A DNA stretch of 64,000 bases from Tetraselmis striata (GCA_006384855.1 VCJN01001509.1:40918-104917); one strand, 5' to 3'. Shown: positions 1 through 10,566, counted from the first letter of the stretch. Notes: generated by a model not told the origin, from the letters alone. Translations and numbers: made by a program.

Positions 1-1020
1 CTCAGGAATACGGCGCTTGGAGTTGCGACGCCCCATGGCACAACATACTTGGCGCCGGCGGCTCGCAGCGTGTGGGGGTGGGTAGGAGCTACTCATTTGC
101 GCTGCTGCGATGGTTAACTGCCCGCCCGCACTTGCAATAAATCGGTTTGAGCCTTAGGCTGCATTTCATTTTCGGCCGTAACCGCAAATAATCGTACGGA
201 TACGCGGTACGAATTTACGGTTGCGGCTCGCGAGTAGTCGTAAACGACGCTTAACACGGAGTTGTATTATTGAGCCGTAACCGTAAACTGACGGATTTGC
301 GGCTCGAGGATTTGCGGCTGGCCTCGCTGGTCGCAAATATCGCAATATTTCCGACCGACCTAAATATGGCTCACTATGCCGTAAATCGATGTAATACTTT
401 ACGCAGAGTATACATATTCAGCGCAATGTACATGCCGGCCGCAAAGGGTCGTAGGGGCCAGGCGGGCCCTGCTTGCTGCTCGGCCCGGCACCAGCCCGGG
501 CGCCAGGGCGTGCTGATGCTAGGCCCGTTTGAACGTTTGAACTCACAGGACTGAGGGAGTGCGGTCAAACGTCACTGAACTGGCTCATTTGCCAGTCGCC
601 CGCCCACATCGTGCCGTGTTGGGTGCTCATCAGGCTACAACATTCCCAAGCGACTGCTCGCGATGCCCCCCCCCCCTCCCCGCCCGCGCCGCCGCGGCCG
701 CAAGCCCCGCTTCCAGGCGCTACGGGCATGAATGACGACGACTTCTCGGCGGACGAGGAGAACGAAGAGCAAGTTGGGCCTGGAGGTGGGTTGGCTGACC
801 GCGCCGTGCAGGGTAACAACGAGAGCACCGAGACATCGAGAACGATCAGGAGGATGAGGATGAGGACGAGGACGGCGGCAACGAGGACGAAAACGGCGTT
901 TACCCAAGGAGGCACGATTTACCAAAGAATGTCAGCTCGCTTACATTGGAGGCTAAGACGAGAACCACAGGCTTGGCCTGGGTGTCTCCTAGCGCAGAAA
1001 GATGGCTGTGGGTGGGTGGG

Positions 1021-1196
1021 TGCGCGAGCCGGTTGAGGCGAGCGCAAAGCAGAGAGTGCCGGTGCCCGAGGGCGGATCCCTCAGGTCGTGGTGCTGGTGA
1101 GGGCCGGCAGGCCCCAGTCCGTGCGCCGACCGCGGGGATCGGGCGCAGTACAACATTGCTAAGTACTGTAAACCTCTAGATGACTACATCTGACCA
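1021..1196. repeat. 176-bp direct repeat, left copy
   Basis: This block is nearly identical to 2576-2751, an offset of 1555 bp; one substitution was seen. It begins TGCGCGAGCC and ends CTGACCA, so it has the TG...CA termini of an LTR. The two copies bracket the coiled-coil ORF at 1281-2546. No target duplication flanks the pair, and no convincing primer-binding site or polypurine tract lies just inside it, so an LTR identity is not established. A separate 22-bp repeat starting TTTACCCAAGG lies at 899-920 and again at 1197-1218, immediately inside this copy. Confidence 0.8.
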
Positions 1197-1280
1197 TTTA
1201 CCCAAGGAGGCACGATTTGCCAGAGAAGAAAGCCAAAGGCTTGCACAGGTAGCGAAGTGTAGCGGCCGGACGGGGACGAG

Positions 1281-2546
1281 CTAGCAGCAGAACCGCAGCA
1301 TAGCAGCTCGCTGCCGAGGCCGCGCCTTTGCGCAACCTGTGCGATGCCCACGTGACACTGGGGGGCGGCTGGGCGCCCGCCGCCAGGCAGGCGTCCCGCA
1401 GCCAGTCAGTGGGAGTGGCTGAAAAGGACCAAGCGGCGGAAGGCTCCAGCGGGGAGACGCTCCAAATCTTGGTCGGCAGGCCGGCGCCTGAGAGAGGGCG
1501 GCAAGAAGGCGGGGCTCGGCCGCCATCGACACCGTCCAGGGCGCTCCAGAGCCCGGGCGCGGGCGCCGTGCGCGGGACGGGCGGCCCAGGTACTGTACAC
1601 TGTACTGCAGTGACGGCCGTACCGCCCGGGATTGGCCGCAGGCCTTAGCATAACAGCGAAGATACAGGTTGTCGTACGCTGTCAGACCCCGCTGCTCCGC
1701 GAGGCCGCGGGCGGCGGTGTCGTCGGTCAGAATCCACAAGCGAGGCTCGTCGCCGTCGCGTGGGGGTGGCTCCAGACCGGAAGGGGGGACTTGACCGAAG
1801 TAGGCGAAGTCGACGTACTCGAGCTCGGTGTCGAGTGCGTCCAGCTCAGCAGGAAGGGGCTCTTGCGCTCCTTGCTCACCACCCTCGGGCGCAGGCGCGC
1901 GCGCGGGAATGGCTGGCTGGGTGCCTTTGGGAGGAGGCGGTTGCACGGGAGGGGCCAGTCGAGCGAGTAAGGCGGCCGTAGCCGCCTCGAACTGCTCGGC
2001 CAGCCGCTTCTCCAGGGCTTCCGCTTGGGCCGTCAGGCGTTTTTCCAATTCGGTGTCGTTGTCGGTCAGAATCCACAAGCGAGGCTCGTCGCCGTCGCGT
2101 GGGGGTGGGTCCAGACCGGAAGGGGGGACTTGACCGAAGTAGGCGAAGTCGACGTACTCGAGCTCGTTGTCGAGTGCGTCCAGCTCAGCAGGAAGGGGCT
2201 CTTGCGCTCCTTGCTCACCACCCTCGGGCGCGGGCGCGCCCGCGGGAATGGCTGGCTGGGTGCCTTTGGGAGGAGGCGATTGCACGGGAGGGGCCAGTCG
2301 AGCAAGTAAGGCGGCCGTAGCCGCCTCGAACTGCTCGGCCAGCCGCTTCTCCAGGGCTTCCGCTTGGGCCGTCAGGCGTTTCTCCAATTCCGCGATGGAT
2401 GCCGCAGTGGCGCCGCCCGGGGCGTCGTCGACTAGGGCGTCTTCCGGTACAGGACGAGGGGGCATCCTGCTTTCGCGGGGTGGGGAAGGTGTAGCGTCTC
2501 GGGAGGCTGAGGCTCGGGTCCGAGTCGGCATAGAGTAAGCTGACAC
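1281..2546 (-). CDS. Hypothetical 421-aa coiled-coil protein with an internal duplication
   Basis: I do not recognise this protein. The N-terminus (about residues 1-50) is rich in Ser, Pro and Arg. It is followed by a charged heptad-like stretch (AELEKRLTAQAEALEKRLAE) predicted to form a coiled coil, then a Pro/Gly/Glu linker and an aromatic segment containing ELEYVDFAYFGQVPPSGL. This whole 113-residue block is repeated head to tail (about residues 53-165 and 166-278). The C-terminal third is Arg/Pro-rich and may not be genuine coding sequence. The ORF sits between the two 176-bp direct repeats inside the Harbinger-like element. A coiled coil plus Pro-rich low complexity is compatible with a gag-like or accessory element protein, but no zinc knuckle or capsid motif is visible. 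Confidence 0.45.
   Translation of the reverse strand: MSAYSMPTRTRASASRDATPSPPRESRMPPRPVPEDALVDDAPGGATAASIAELEKRLTAQAEALEKRLAEQFEAATAALLARLAPPVQSPPPKGTQPAIPAGAPAPEGGEQGAQEPLPAELDALDNELEYVDFAYFGQVPPSGLDPPPRDGDEPRLWILTDNDTELEKRLTAQAEALEKRLAEQFEAATAALLARLAPPVQPPPPKGTQPAIPARAPAPEGGEQGAQEPLPAELDALDTELEYVDFAYFGQVPPSGLEPPPRDGDEPRLWILTDDTAARGLAEQRGLTAYDNLYLRCYAKACGQSRAVRPSLQYSVQYLGRPSRARRPRPGSGAPWTVSMAAEPRLLAALSQAPACRPRFGASPRWSLPPLGPFQPLPLTGCGTPAWRRAPSRPPVSRGHRTGCAKARPRQRAAMLRFCC
1722..2390. repeat. In-frame 339-bp tandem duplication
   Basis: The sequence from 1722 (GTCGGTCAGAATCCACAAGC) recurs from 2061 with the same order of motifs. The 339-bp period is exactly 113 codons, so the reading frame of the minus-strand 421-aa ORF is kept. 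The two units differ at only a few bases, which indicates a recent duplication. Confidence 0.9.
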
Positions 2547-2575
2547 TCTGCTCGACTGCTAGAGTCGAGACTGCT

Positions 2576-2751
2576 TGCGCGAGCCGGTTGAGGCGAGCGC
2601 AAAGCAGAGAGTGCCGGTGCCCGAGGGCGGATCCCTCAGGTCGTGGTGCTGGTGCGGGCCGGCAGGCCCCAGTCCGTGCGCCGACCGCGGGGATCGGGCG
2701 CAGTACAACATTGCTAAGTACTGTAAACCTCTAGATGACTACATCTGACCA
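2576..2751. repeat. 176-bp direct repeat, right copy
   Basis: Partner of 1021-1196 with the same TG...CA termini. In the orientation of the enclosed minus-strand ORF this copy lies upstream of the start codon. It is followed by the subterminal region of the Harbinger-like element. Confidence 0.8.
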
Positions 2752-3206
2752 GATACTGGGATGTCACATTTCACGGTGCCGGCCGCGACCGTAAACATGC
2801 CGAATTTGCGGTTCCTACGAGCATTTTAGTACCCGTACGAATATTTGCGACTTCGGTTACGGCCGAAAATGAAATGCAGCCTTACGATGCCGTTGGGCAT
2901 TGGCCGTTGCGTGTCGTCACGGAGCCTATTGTGAGGCGTTAAAGTACAGCGTGGCGGAAGTCCCGAAGATTACGGGTAACCACGCGGGGTGCGACGTGGG
3001 CCGCCCAATGTACTATGGGGACGGCACAACATGGTAGTGGTAGAAATTACGGAAGGCGGGCCCGCCGGGGACTTCTTTGCGACTAGCGAGCCTAGCAGAA
3101 AAGTGGCAATTCCACGGTATGTACAGCGATTGCAAGCCCATTCCGTGCGAAAATCGCGATTACGGGCCATTACAATGTAAATACGAGACAGGCTGGGAGG
3201 CTAGTG

Positions 3207-5035
3207 GGGGTGCGGGCCGGGAACTCTGCGTGGCGATGATGAAGAGCATCGACGATAGCAGCCGCGATTTGAGCCGGAGGGGGGGGGGGGAGGGGCATCA
3301 CTTACTTTGGGGGGAGGGGGGTCGAGAGGTTCGAGGTGGTCGTCAAGCAATTCCCCATGCGAAGAAGTCGTCGCTGATCTGTTTCGAGGCCTCGTGCCTG
3401 GGGAGGGCGGAGTCGGGGATGGGGTCGGTGCTGATCTGGAGGTGGAGTTCCGGCATGTGGTCCGTTGCGGGAAGGCAGCTCAGTGCCCCTTGTGCTGCAC
3501 CGCCAGGAGAGTGGCGTCATCCCGTGAGGCCAGTTCTAGGGGGGTTGTTGTGGCGGCGGAGCGCGGTTTATGGATATGGCATGTTTCCAAGGTAGCGTAC
3601 AAGAACGCATTAGGGAGGCGCACCATCGGGAACAGCTGGATAGAGGCGCCGGAGAGGGTGGTGTTGGAGGGTGCCTCATGCTCTTGCCACGCTCATGTCT
3701 GCGTGCGGCGATGGCCATGGACTTAAGGATCGCCGGTCGGCAAGTGGAGGCTTTGGCGGCGCGGCTGCGACTTCTCGGGCGTGCATGGGGGTTAGGATGT
3801 TGGTCAGCCACATGTGGAATTCGGTGGCCGACATACCCGCAAGGGCTGGGCTTGCGATATGAATTGAGCGCAGAGCCCGGATGGCGGGGGTGATGACCGG
3901 AGCGTCTCTGCGAGGTTGAGAGGTTTGGCCGGTGGTGGTGTATTGTATAGTCGGTTCACCGTCGCGGTACGGGGGTCGGCCCGGATGCGGATGGCCTCTG
4001 CTGCTCTTGACTCTTCGGATGGTGAGTTTGACGGTGCCCGACGTCATGTCTCGGGGGTCAGTCTTGCCTGCCGCCTTACTGCGTTTTGAGCAAATGTGCA
4101 GGTTCGTAGGGGTTGCTGTGATGTGGGCCCAGTGTTTGTTGATGTTGGGGAGGATGGCCGCCGATGCGTTAGTTGGGGCGTGCGACAGAGGTGGCGATAT
4201 CGTGTTGGGGTTTGGCGATGTCGTTGAGCACCATGGTGGCTGTGTTCGACGGGGGAAGGAGGCTGTATTCGCCCGTGAGAGTAAGGTGCTTTATGTTGTG
4301 TAGGGGAAATTTGCAGAGCGCCGGCATGGCTGGGCCGCCGGCGCGAGTTGGAGGTATGTTGTCGCGTTGGGCCCATATCAGTGCAAGAATTGGGCGGGGT
4401 TGGCGGGATTGGGACGTCCATGTGGCCGCGGAAGGTCCGTCAGAGCCCGAGTTTGTGGGTGGCGGAGCTGCGGACCTCAGTGGGACTTGGGTTCTACCAT
4501 TTAGGGCTTTCTGTAGGGTGGCGGCCGCCTTGGCGACCGCCCCGTGCAGTATTTCGGGGGTTGGGGCGCGAGGGCGCGCGCACCGCATGGGCGGGGCGTC
4601 GGCCGGAGTCAGCGGCGGCCCGCGACCCTTCTGCGGTACCTACCTGAGTAGTACCTACATGCTGGGGCGAATGGGGCCGTTTTGGCGTCTTGGGGCTCCT
4701 GGAGGGATAATGGGATGTGGCTTCTGCCTGAGTGTGTCGGCGCGTATGTGGCCGTTTTGCGGGCGGGGGAGGTGGGGTCAGCGGCGTCGCCGGCCGCATG
4801 GGCGGGCGGCCCGGCGGGCGGCCCAAGATCACACGTAGCTGCGGTCGCAACGGCCGGGCTGCCCTTGCTGAGACTGCGTTTCATGGAGCGTCGTATTTTG
4901 GTTTTGGTGTTGCCGCTTCCGCGAGGGGCAGTCATTGGGCCGGGGCCCTGGTGCCTGCGGCTTTTGAATCTGTAAGGATCTGCGTGGGGTGACTGTGGAG
5001 GGTCCGATTGGCCGATGATGTTGCACATGATGTCG
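3207..5035 (-). other. GC-rich region with decayed Pro/Ser/Arg-rich minus-strand ORFs
   Basis: Several overlapping minus-strand ORFs (starts near 5028, 4588, 4421, 4047 and 3811) are Pro-, Ser-, Arg- and His-rich and lie in different frames. They could be remnants of a LINE ORF1 or other gag-like protein broken by indels, but no zinc knuckle, esterase or RRM motif is visible. Plus-strand ORFs here are Gly/Trp-rich mirror images. I assign no function. Confidence 0.2.
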
Positions 5036-7484
5036 CTCTAATGTCCTCTAATGAACCTCAATCTCCTCCTCGGCATCCCCAGGAGTCTGCCGTGTCGGCC
5101 GCTGCCTTCCGCTGCCTTATTCCAGTCGCGGTTGTTTTGCCCTTCTTGGGCTTGCCGCTTGCATTCCGTTGCCACTGAAACGGGTTTTATGTGTTTTAAA
5201 GCACATGTAGTTTTGATTAGTTAATGAGCCTTTGATCTGAGGTTTCGATTCTTGCACCTTTATACGTTTAGTTATGGAAAGTGTTATGTATACACCCCTC
5301 TGGAATTATTGTATCTATTTGTATGTTGTTGTTGCAGATATGTCATTGAAATTTGTCACATGACTGGCTATGACCTATTTAGTGCTATCTGCTGATGATC
5401 TCACATCCATGCATTTGGAGTCGATATTTTCACCTGGCGGTCCAGTGGTGTATGATCATTGAGTCGGATGCATGTATGTGATGTTATGTGCATGACATAT
5501 GTACGTGAGATGTTGCGTGGATCAGAGAAAGGGAGCTAAGAAACAGAAAACATTTATACGCATAAAATGCATGTAGCGACTACATGTGGTGGAGTTTTAT
5601 TTTCCTGCGAAGCGTCGATTTTTCGGCGGTGAGCTTTATTGCCGTACGGGTACCCGTAGGTATAGTGCAGCGGATGGGGCCTATTGGTGCATGACTAAAG
5701 CGCTTATCTACTGGCATGTACTACTAAGTACTATAATCCCCCCACCCGCCCGCCCACCCGCCCACCCACGGTCCTTAATTACACAGCCGTCCGATTACGA
5801 TCTCACGATTGGGAGGTACTGGTACTGGTACTCGCTACTCGCTGTTGGTAATGGAAAAAAAACTCCGGTAGCGACTACTTCAAAGCGGCAATGCGAACGC
5901 TCGCTGCTGGTAATGGTACTCGCTACTCGGTGCTGGTACTGCTGGTACTGGTGTGAATTACAAAAAGGCAGTTCCCCAAAGCTGATGGTACTGGTACTGG
6001 TACTGGTACTCGCTGTTGGTATTAATGGAAAACAACTCCGGTACTTCAAAGCGCTGGCAATGCAAACGCTCGCTGCTGGTACTTCAAAGCGCTGGCCATG
6101 CAATTCATGGAACTGTAGGCCAGTGATAGAACCCAATCTTTTGAAATTTTCTTAAAAAATCGACGCATCGTTGATTCAACTATCAAGTTGTTGTTCAATT
6201 AATCATGCGGTGTGATGTTTTATTTTGCCCATCACGATAGGCGGACTGGTGATGGTGGGTATAAGCAAAGTATACTATGTTATTTATGTATCTGCGGACA
6301 TTTGATTTTGAGATGATCTGGTGTTATTCATGTGATCGTAGTGTTTTATTGCATCTACAAGTCATTTATCGATAGGCTATTATCGATAGCATGGATCTGT
6401 GTACTTTTTGGACTCCTCCGAAATGATGTGGATTGTTCGAACCTTTCAGCACTTGTTAGATCTATGGTTAGTCTATCCCTCGAGCATTTACAACTTCGGG
6501 CTTTGGTTCTTTTATTCTCTGAACCTTTGAGCCTTTGAATATTTTACTTTAATGTTAACTATGTGAACCTTTCGAGCGTTTTTGGCTGGTAGATGAGATA
6601 AGTGGGCAGAGGGTTTAATAATGTAACTCACTAATCTTTCATATGATCGCGGTATTTCATAGAGTATGGGATTAATTTGTTGATTGCTTGGAATCTTAAA
6701 GCTTTTTTGGTATCCTCTGAAATGGTCTGGACTTTTTGAAACCTTTTGTGCATCGGTTAGATCTTTGATCCGTTTTATCCTTTATCCATTGAAACCTTTT
6801 GGCTTTGGCTATTGTATAATGTGAACCTCATTTGATCCTTTGAGCCTTTTGAACCTTTGATTCTTTTAGCCGCGTTCTGAACCTTTCAGCTTTTGAACTC
6901 TTGAGCTCTATCACTGTGTACTTTTGAGTACTTTAAGCTTTTTGGTATATGTTACCTATTGTATTGTCTCTCGGCATGGGAGCTGGCTGGTGACATGGTC
7001 GCCGACTTGACATGAAGTTTTCGTCGGCTATGCTCCCACGCAGAGCGGACTGCTAGACTCGTGCGCGAAGTCGGCCCGGATATAGTCATTTATGTGCATG
7101 TGACCGTTAGCGGTTGTATATATATAGCTGCTCCGGGAAAATGCCGGTATATCGGGCATGACATTGTATATATTATAAATGACGGCGCGGGTGGTGAGTG
7201 TTACACCCAGTGTCATTTCTGTGGCAACACTCGCTCGACTAGGCCTGGCGTGCGGTACCGGGCGTCGTTGTGCGGTGAAATAGTTACTTTTGTTAGCCTC
7301 TGCTTATATCCTCGGGATGAGTTGGAACGACCAGCTTGCTGGCTAGTAGGTAACCCTAAGCTCGGCGGGTGGGACCTCAGCTGTTACGGGGCGGCCCCAT
7401 TGGCCGTTTCCAAGTGCTAACGTAGTTGGACTACCGGTCGGTATGCACCGCCGCCCGTCCCATGGGCGTGTCATCTGCACGAGT
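5036..7484. other. AT-richer non-genic stretch with degenerate short repeats
   Basis: I see no convincing gene. From about 5814 to 6100 there is an imperfect array of TACTGG/GGTACT units mixed with copies of 'ggtaatggaaaa' and 'acttcaaagcg'. From about 6430 to 6900 the phrase 'gaacctttgagccttt' recurs many times in degenerate form. Base composition drops sharply relative to the flanks. The only ORFs are short and repeat-derived. Confidence 0.5.
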
Positions 7485-7608
7485 CGATTGTCTGGGCATT
7501 GGGCATGTCGCCAAGGTAAAGCGAGAGAAGCATGAGAAGACACATGCCAACATGAAGCGCAAGTTCCCAGAGCACACCTTTAACACATCCCGTGCGGCAA
7601 AGAAATAG
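7426..7608 (+). pseudogene. C-terminal exon of the X plus-strand gene
   Basis: From 7485 the translation reads ...GHVAKVKREKHEKTHANMKR and ends in a basic Lys/His-rich tail with a stop at 7606-7608. The same exon lies at 51411-51527 in copy 2, preceded there by GCGCAG, a plausible 3' splice site. In this copy the upstream sequence is unrelated, so only the last exon remains. Function unknown; in copy 2 the upstream part looks like a transposase-type gene. Confidence 0.4.
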
Positions 7609-7674
7609 GTTAGAAATGTAATTACACACATGCTGGCATCCTCCCGCAATGCCGCCTATGCATGCTGGTGACTA

Positions 7675-8121
7675 TCAGCGACGCCGCCTTTTCCCCGGCT
7701 TCCTGAACTGCCCCAGAAAATCTGTCACCCGTGCATCATAATCATACACCCCCCTAGTTGGTGGCGGCACCTCAGACAGGTCCATGGCTATTTTAACGCC
7801 AACTGCCTTATCATGCCCATTGAACATGGGATCGCGGCTGGGGGAATAGTTGCCGTTGGTAGCCAGCCTCTCACGCCCACATGGCACAACGAGCACCCGA
7901 AGACGCTCATTCCGCTTGGCAAGGTAGTCCTGCTTCAACGCCCTCCTCTCTTGTTGCGCCGCCCGCTTAGCACGAGCTTTAGCTTGCTTCTCCGTGCACG
8001 CCGCGTGATCCCCGTGTGTCACGAAGCCGGCCACAGCCTTTGTAAGCGCCGGGTGGAGATACATCATGGCAGTGACTGGGTAGTAGTTAATGTGCCCTTG
8101 CTGACCCCAACCTGGCCTCAT
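7675..8121 (-). CDS. X element minus-strand protein, second ORF (148 aa, unknown)
   Basis: Residues about 35-75 form a strongly basic Ala/Arg/Lys helix (KQAKARAKRAAQQERRALKQ), and the C-terminus ends in GKRRRR. The protein could bind nucleic acid. It lies 75 bp downstream of the 187-aa ORF on the same strand and converges tail-to-tail with the plus-strand exon at 7426-7608. It may be a later exon of the same minus-strand gene. I recognise no family. In X copy 2 most of this ORF is replaced by a palindromic tandem repeat, so it is not intact there. Confidence 0.45.
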   Translation of the reverse strand: MRPGWGQQGHINYYPVTAMMYLHPALTKAVAGFVTHGDHAACTEKQAKARAKRAAQQERRALKQDYLAKRNERLRVLVVPCGRERLATNGNYSPSRDPMFNGHDKAVGVKIAMDLSEVPPPTRGVYDYDARVTDFLGQFRKPGKRRRR

Positions 8122-8196
8122 GGCGGGCTCAAGAAAGCCCCACGTGCCAGGCTGCTAGATAAGCTGCTCCACGTTTGACAACTGCAGCTTATCCCA

Positions 8197-8760
8197 TTAT
8201 ATATCTGGCTCCTTCAGCAGTGACTGCTGTAACTTATACTGCACATACTCGCGCTGGTCACACACCCATGGGGGGATGTGGGGGTATCTAATCACCTCCG
8301 CTTGCTGAAACATGAGCTCCATCGCGCGCATTGTCAGGAAGACGTAGCCACGCACGAGGCGGCCGACTCCGGGCTTCTCGCTGTCGCCGCGCTCGCAGTA
8401 CTTGACCGAGGGATACTCCCGGTCCCACGCCTCCAGGCTCGGCTCCCGACACTTCTTGACGATGTCGCTGACCCAACTGGCAAGCAGCGCCGAGGGGAAG
8501 CCGCAAAGATTGAAGGACTTGGCGGCATTCGAGAGCCGCCAGTCCCGGCCGAGCTCATTCCACGCGGCCAATGGGCTCTGCGCCTCCCACGTTGCCCGCT
8601 CCACGACCGCCACCGGGGCCAGAAGAGGGCCGAAGCAAGCTGTGCATGCGGTGTTCTTGTAGCGCTGCGGCTCCGAGGCGTAGGCCTCCTCGGAGTACTC
8701 TACTAGGCACTCTAGGTACTCGCCATATAGGACGCGGCTCCGCCGATTTACGGCCGCCAT
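8197..8760 (-). CDS. X element minus-strand protein, first ORF (187 aa, unknown)
   Basis: The ORF starts MAAVNRRSRVLYGEYLECLV and its first ~70 codons are conserved in X copy 2 (start at 52557) with mainly conservative changes, which supports real coding. It has a cysteine pair (NTACTACFGPL), a Trp-rich middle part and the motif MRAMELMFQQAEVIRYPHIP near the end. No known domain is recognised. Its position as the leftward gene of a two-gene inverted-repeat element suggests an accessory protein such as a DNA-binding partner of the transposase; that is inference from layout. Confidence 0.5.
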   Translation of the reverse strand: MAAVNRRSRVLYGEYLECLVEYSEEAYASEPQRYKNTACTACFGPLLAPVAVVERATWEAQSPLAAWNELGRDWRLSNAAKSFNLCGFPSALLASWVSDIVKKCREPSLEAWDREYPSVKYCERGDSEKPGVGRLVRGYVFLTMRAMELMFQQAEVIRYPHIPPWVCDQREYVQYKLQQSLLKEPDI

Positions 8761-9303
8761 TAGCCCTCCCTACGTGACGGGCGGCACATGTGCAACAGAG
8801 GGGCAGTGAGGAGAACGCTTGTAACTTCTTTGATAGGGAAAAACTCGACAAACCCCCGTGTGCGTTCATGCAACTGGTCCTAAGGAGCACGACGGGCGAA
8901 AAACGGCCACGCGAACGGGGATGGCGATGGAGGCGTGTTCATCCCCGTGGCAACGAGTGGGTGAGTCAGTGGGTGGTTGCGAGCCACACCCAACCCAAAC
9001 CTACCTGGAGGTGCCGGTCTCGCAGGCAGATGGGGCGCCCTCGGCGCCTATGCTCCCACCTATAGGTCGGTCAACGCTATGGGTGCACTACCCTGGAAGG
9101 GCGCTGGTCGGAAGCGGGTAGCTGGTGCGCACGGTGGGCCGGGCCAGGATGGCCCTGCAATGGGTGAGGCGGTTGAGCGGGGCGTCTCGCTGACGCAGTT
9201 TTTTACACTCGTGTCCCGCGCGCGCGATATTAAAATGTCTGCGCATATTATAGCTGAAATGTGCTGTGAAGGCATATCGCAAGAGGTTATGCCGTGCATA
9301 GCC

Positions 9304-9639
9304 GGGTGTGGGTGTGGGTGTGGGTGTGGGTGTGGGTGTGGGTGTGGGTGTGGGTGTGGGTGTGGGTGTGGGTGTGGGTGTGGGTGTGGGTGTGGGTGTG
9401 GGTGTGGGTGTGGGTGTGGGTGTGGGTGTGGGTGTGGGTGTGGGTGTGGGTGTGGGTGTGGGTGTGGGTGTGGGTGTGGGTGTGGGTGTGGGTGTGGGTG
9501 TGGGTGTGGGTGTGGGTGTGGGTGTGGGTGTGGGTGTGGGTGTGGGTGTGGGTGTGGGTGTGGGTGTGGGTGTGGGTGTGGGTGTGGGTGTGGGTGTGGG
9601 TGTGGGTGTGGGTGTGGGTGTGGGTGTGGGTGTGGGTGT
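9304..9639. repeat. (GGGTGT)56 perfect hexanucleotide array
   Basis: Exactly 56 uninterrupted copies of GGGTGT span 336 bp with no variant unit. It lies 36 bp beyond the end of X copy 1 and is absent beside X copy 2, so it is not part of the element. All frames across it stay open and give simple dipeptide repeats, which should not be read as genes. The G-rich strand could form G-quadruplexes. It is not the canonical green-algal telomere unit (TTTAGGG or TTTTAGGG). Confidence 0.97.
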
Positions 9640-10566
9640 AGGTACCTCGTCACTCGTCGTGGACGGACTCAGAAACGCGCTTCCCACACGAGCTAGTGTT
9701 GGCCTCCATTATTCCCACGCCCCCACGGCAATATGTCTCGTTTTTTGCCGAGTAGGGGCAGCATGTGTAGGGCTGGTTGTTTTATTGTCTAACAAGGACT
9801 CCAACACGCGCTAGCCACGGGCGCATGTGCCACCTTACTTGCGCATGGGTTCACGGAAACTGTGCGCGAATCAAAAGCGCAGTTATCTGACCGCACATTT
9901 ATCTTGCCACATGGGCAGCACGTTCAGCGACTCAACCTCGCTCGGAGTAATAGATGGTCGCACAAATCCAATAACCTTCACGCCCTTCAACACTCCGGCC
10001 ACACGGCGGCATGTCTCGTCCTCATCCATGTTTCCGTCGCCACACGCCGAAGGCAGCGTGCCAAGCGGCCATCCAGGAGGGGCAAGAAGGTAAGTAGGGA
10101 TCTATGGAAACGAGGCTCAATCTACGCTGGGGCGGGAAAGGGTGGCCCTCTAGCCGCCTCCCGTTTGTGAAGGCATGTTGAGAGAGGCGTCGGATATAGT
10201 ACATCGTATAGTTCACGACCGCAGCAATTATCGCGAAGAAATTTGCGAAAGTGGCGGCCCTGTACTTCTAGACTGTGTTGAAATTTCACTCGGCATTGCG
10301 ACCATTTTAGCGTCTTTTTTATTCCCATTAAATGGATATGTTCCGAGTAACGTATTTGGACCAATTCCACTGGATATTGCGACTTTTCCCTACCACGTAG
10401 TACTGCTTGTAGTGCATAAGCAAATCAGCATTTTGGACGAAAGAAAACCGATTACATGTGAACGTCAAGATACTAAGATACTTGCGTGTGGATTGCGCTT
10501 CGCGAATTTATAATATACATGTACCGTTAGCGAGTACTATACGCACTATACCTACTACCACATGGA
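9640..10566. other. No recognisable gene
   Basis: No ORF here shows a domain. A 40-bp segment at 10341-10380 (TTCCGAGTAACGTATTTGGA onward) recurs with about six differences at 14106-14145, beyond the recombinase remnant and the satellite array, so the two copies bracket 3.7 kb of mobile and satellite DNA. Confidence 0.4.

Larger units (their letters stand above)
157..2881. mobile_element. PIF/Harbinger-like TIR transposon with TTA target duplication
   Basis: The ends are inverted repeats: 157 onward begins GGCTGCATTTCATTTTCGGC and the reverse complement from 2881 begins identically, with similarity (some gaps) continuing for about 45 bp. The triplet TTA occurs directly on both sides (154-156 and 2882-2884). 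A 3-bp TWA duplication with GG-starting termini is typical of PIF/Harbinger. The homologous stretch of CACTA copy B near 46953-46965 lacks the insert and acts as a paralogous empty site. Both subterminal regions contain several scattered copies of a 'gccgtaaccg/aaat' motif. No DDE transposase or Myb-like partner was recognised inside, so the element is probably non-autonomous. The 157-1020 part holds only low-complexity ORFs, including an acidic D/E-rich stretch near 730-900. Confidence 0.75.
1..3206 (-). mobile_element. CACTA transposon copy A, right end only (interrupted)
   Basis: The segments 1-156 and 2882-3206 align, with divergence, to 46790-47268, the right end of the complete CACTA element further along. 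The outer end reads inward from 3206 as CACTAGCCTCCCAGCCTGTC, nearly identical to the terminal repeat of copy B. The element runs off the left edge of the window, so its transposase gene is not visible; by comparison with copy B this segment is the region upstream of that gene. A separate inverted-repeat transposon at 157-2881 splits it. The 3-bp target duplication of copy A cannot be checked because the left end is missing. Confidence 0.8.
7485..9267. mobile_element. Unclassified DNA transposon X, copy 1 (left-truncated)
   Basis: This stretch aligns to the right half of the full-length X element at 49703-53065: homology starts at ATTGTCTGGGCA (7485; 51411 in copy 2) and ends at the right terminus GCTGT (9263-9267). 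The right terminal inverted repeat is present (reverse complement begins ACAGCACATTTCAGC, with GACATTTTAATATCGCGCG further in). The left terminus and most of the plus-strand gene are missing. This copy keeps the two minus-strand ORFs that a tandem repeat has replaced or disrupted in copy 2, so it is the better source for those proteins. Confidence 0.7.

Noticed and set aside
1281-1720. C-terminal third of the 421-aa ORF as a folded domain
   Set aside because: Arg/Pro-rich composition without motifs; equally open frames exist on the opposite strand.
9304-9639. Interstitial telomere
   Set aside because: GGGTGT is not a canonical green-lineage telomere unit, and both sides are ordinary sequence.
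8977-9814. Long ORFs encoding Cys-Gly, Trp-Val, Val-Gly, Pro-His or Pro-Thr repeats on both strands
   Set aside because: They are translations of the GGGTGT array, which has no stop in any frame; no unique flanking domain supports a gene.
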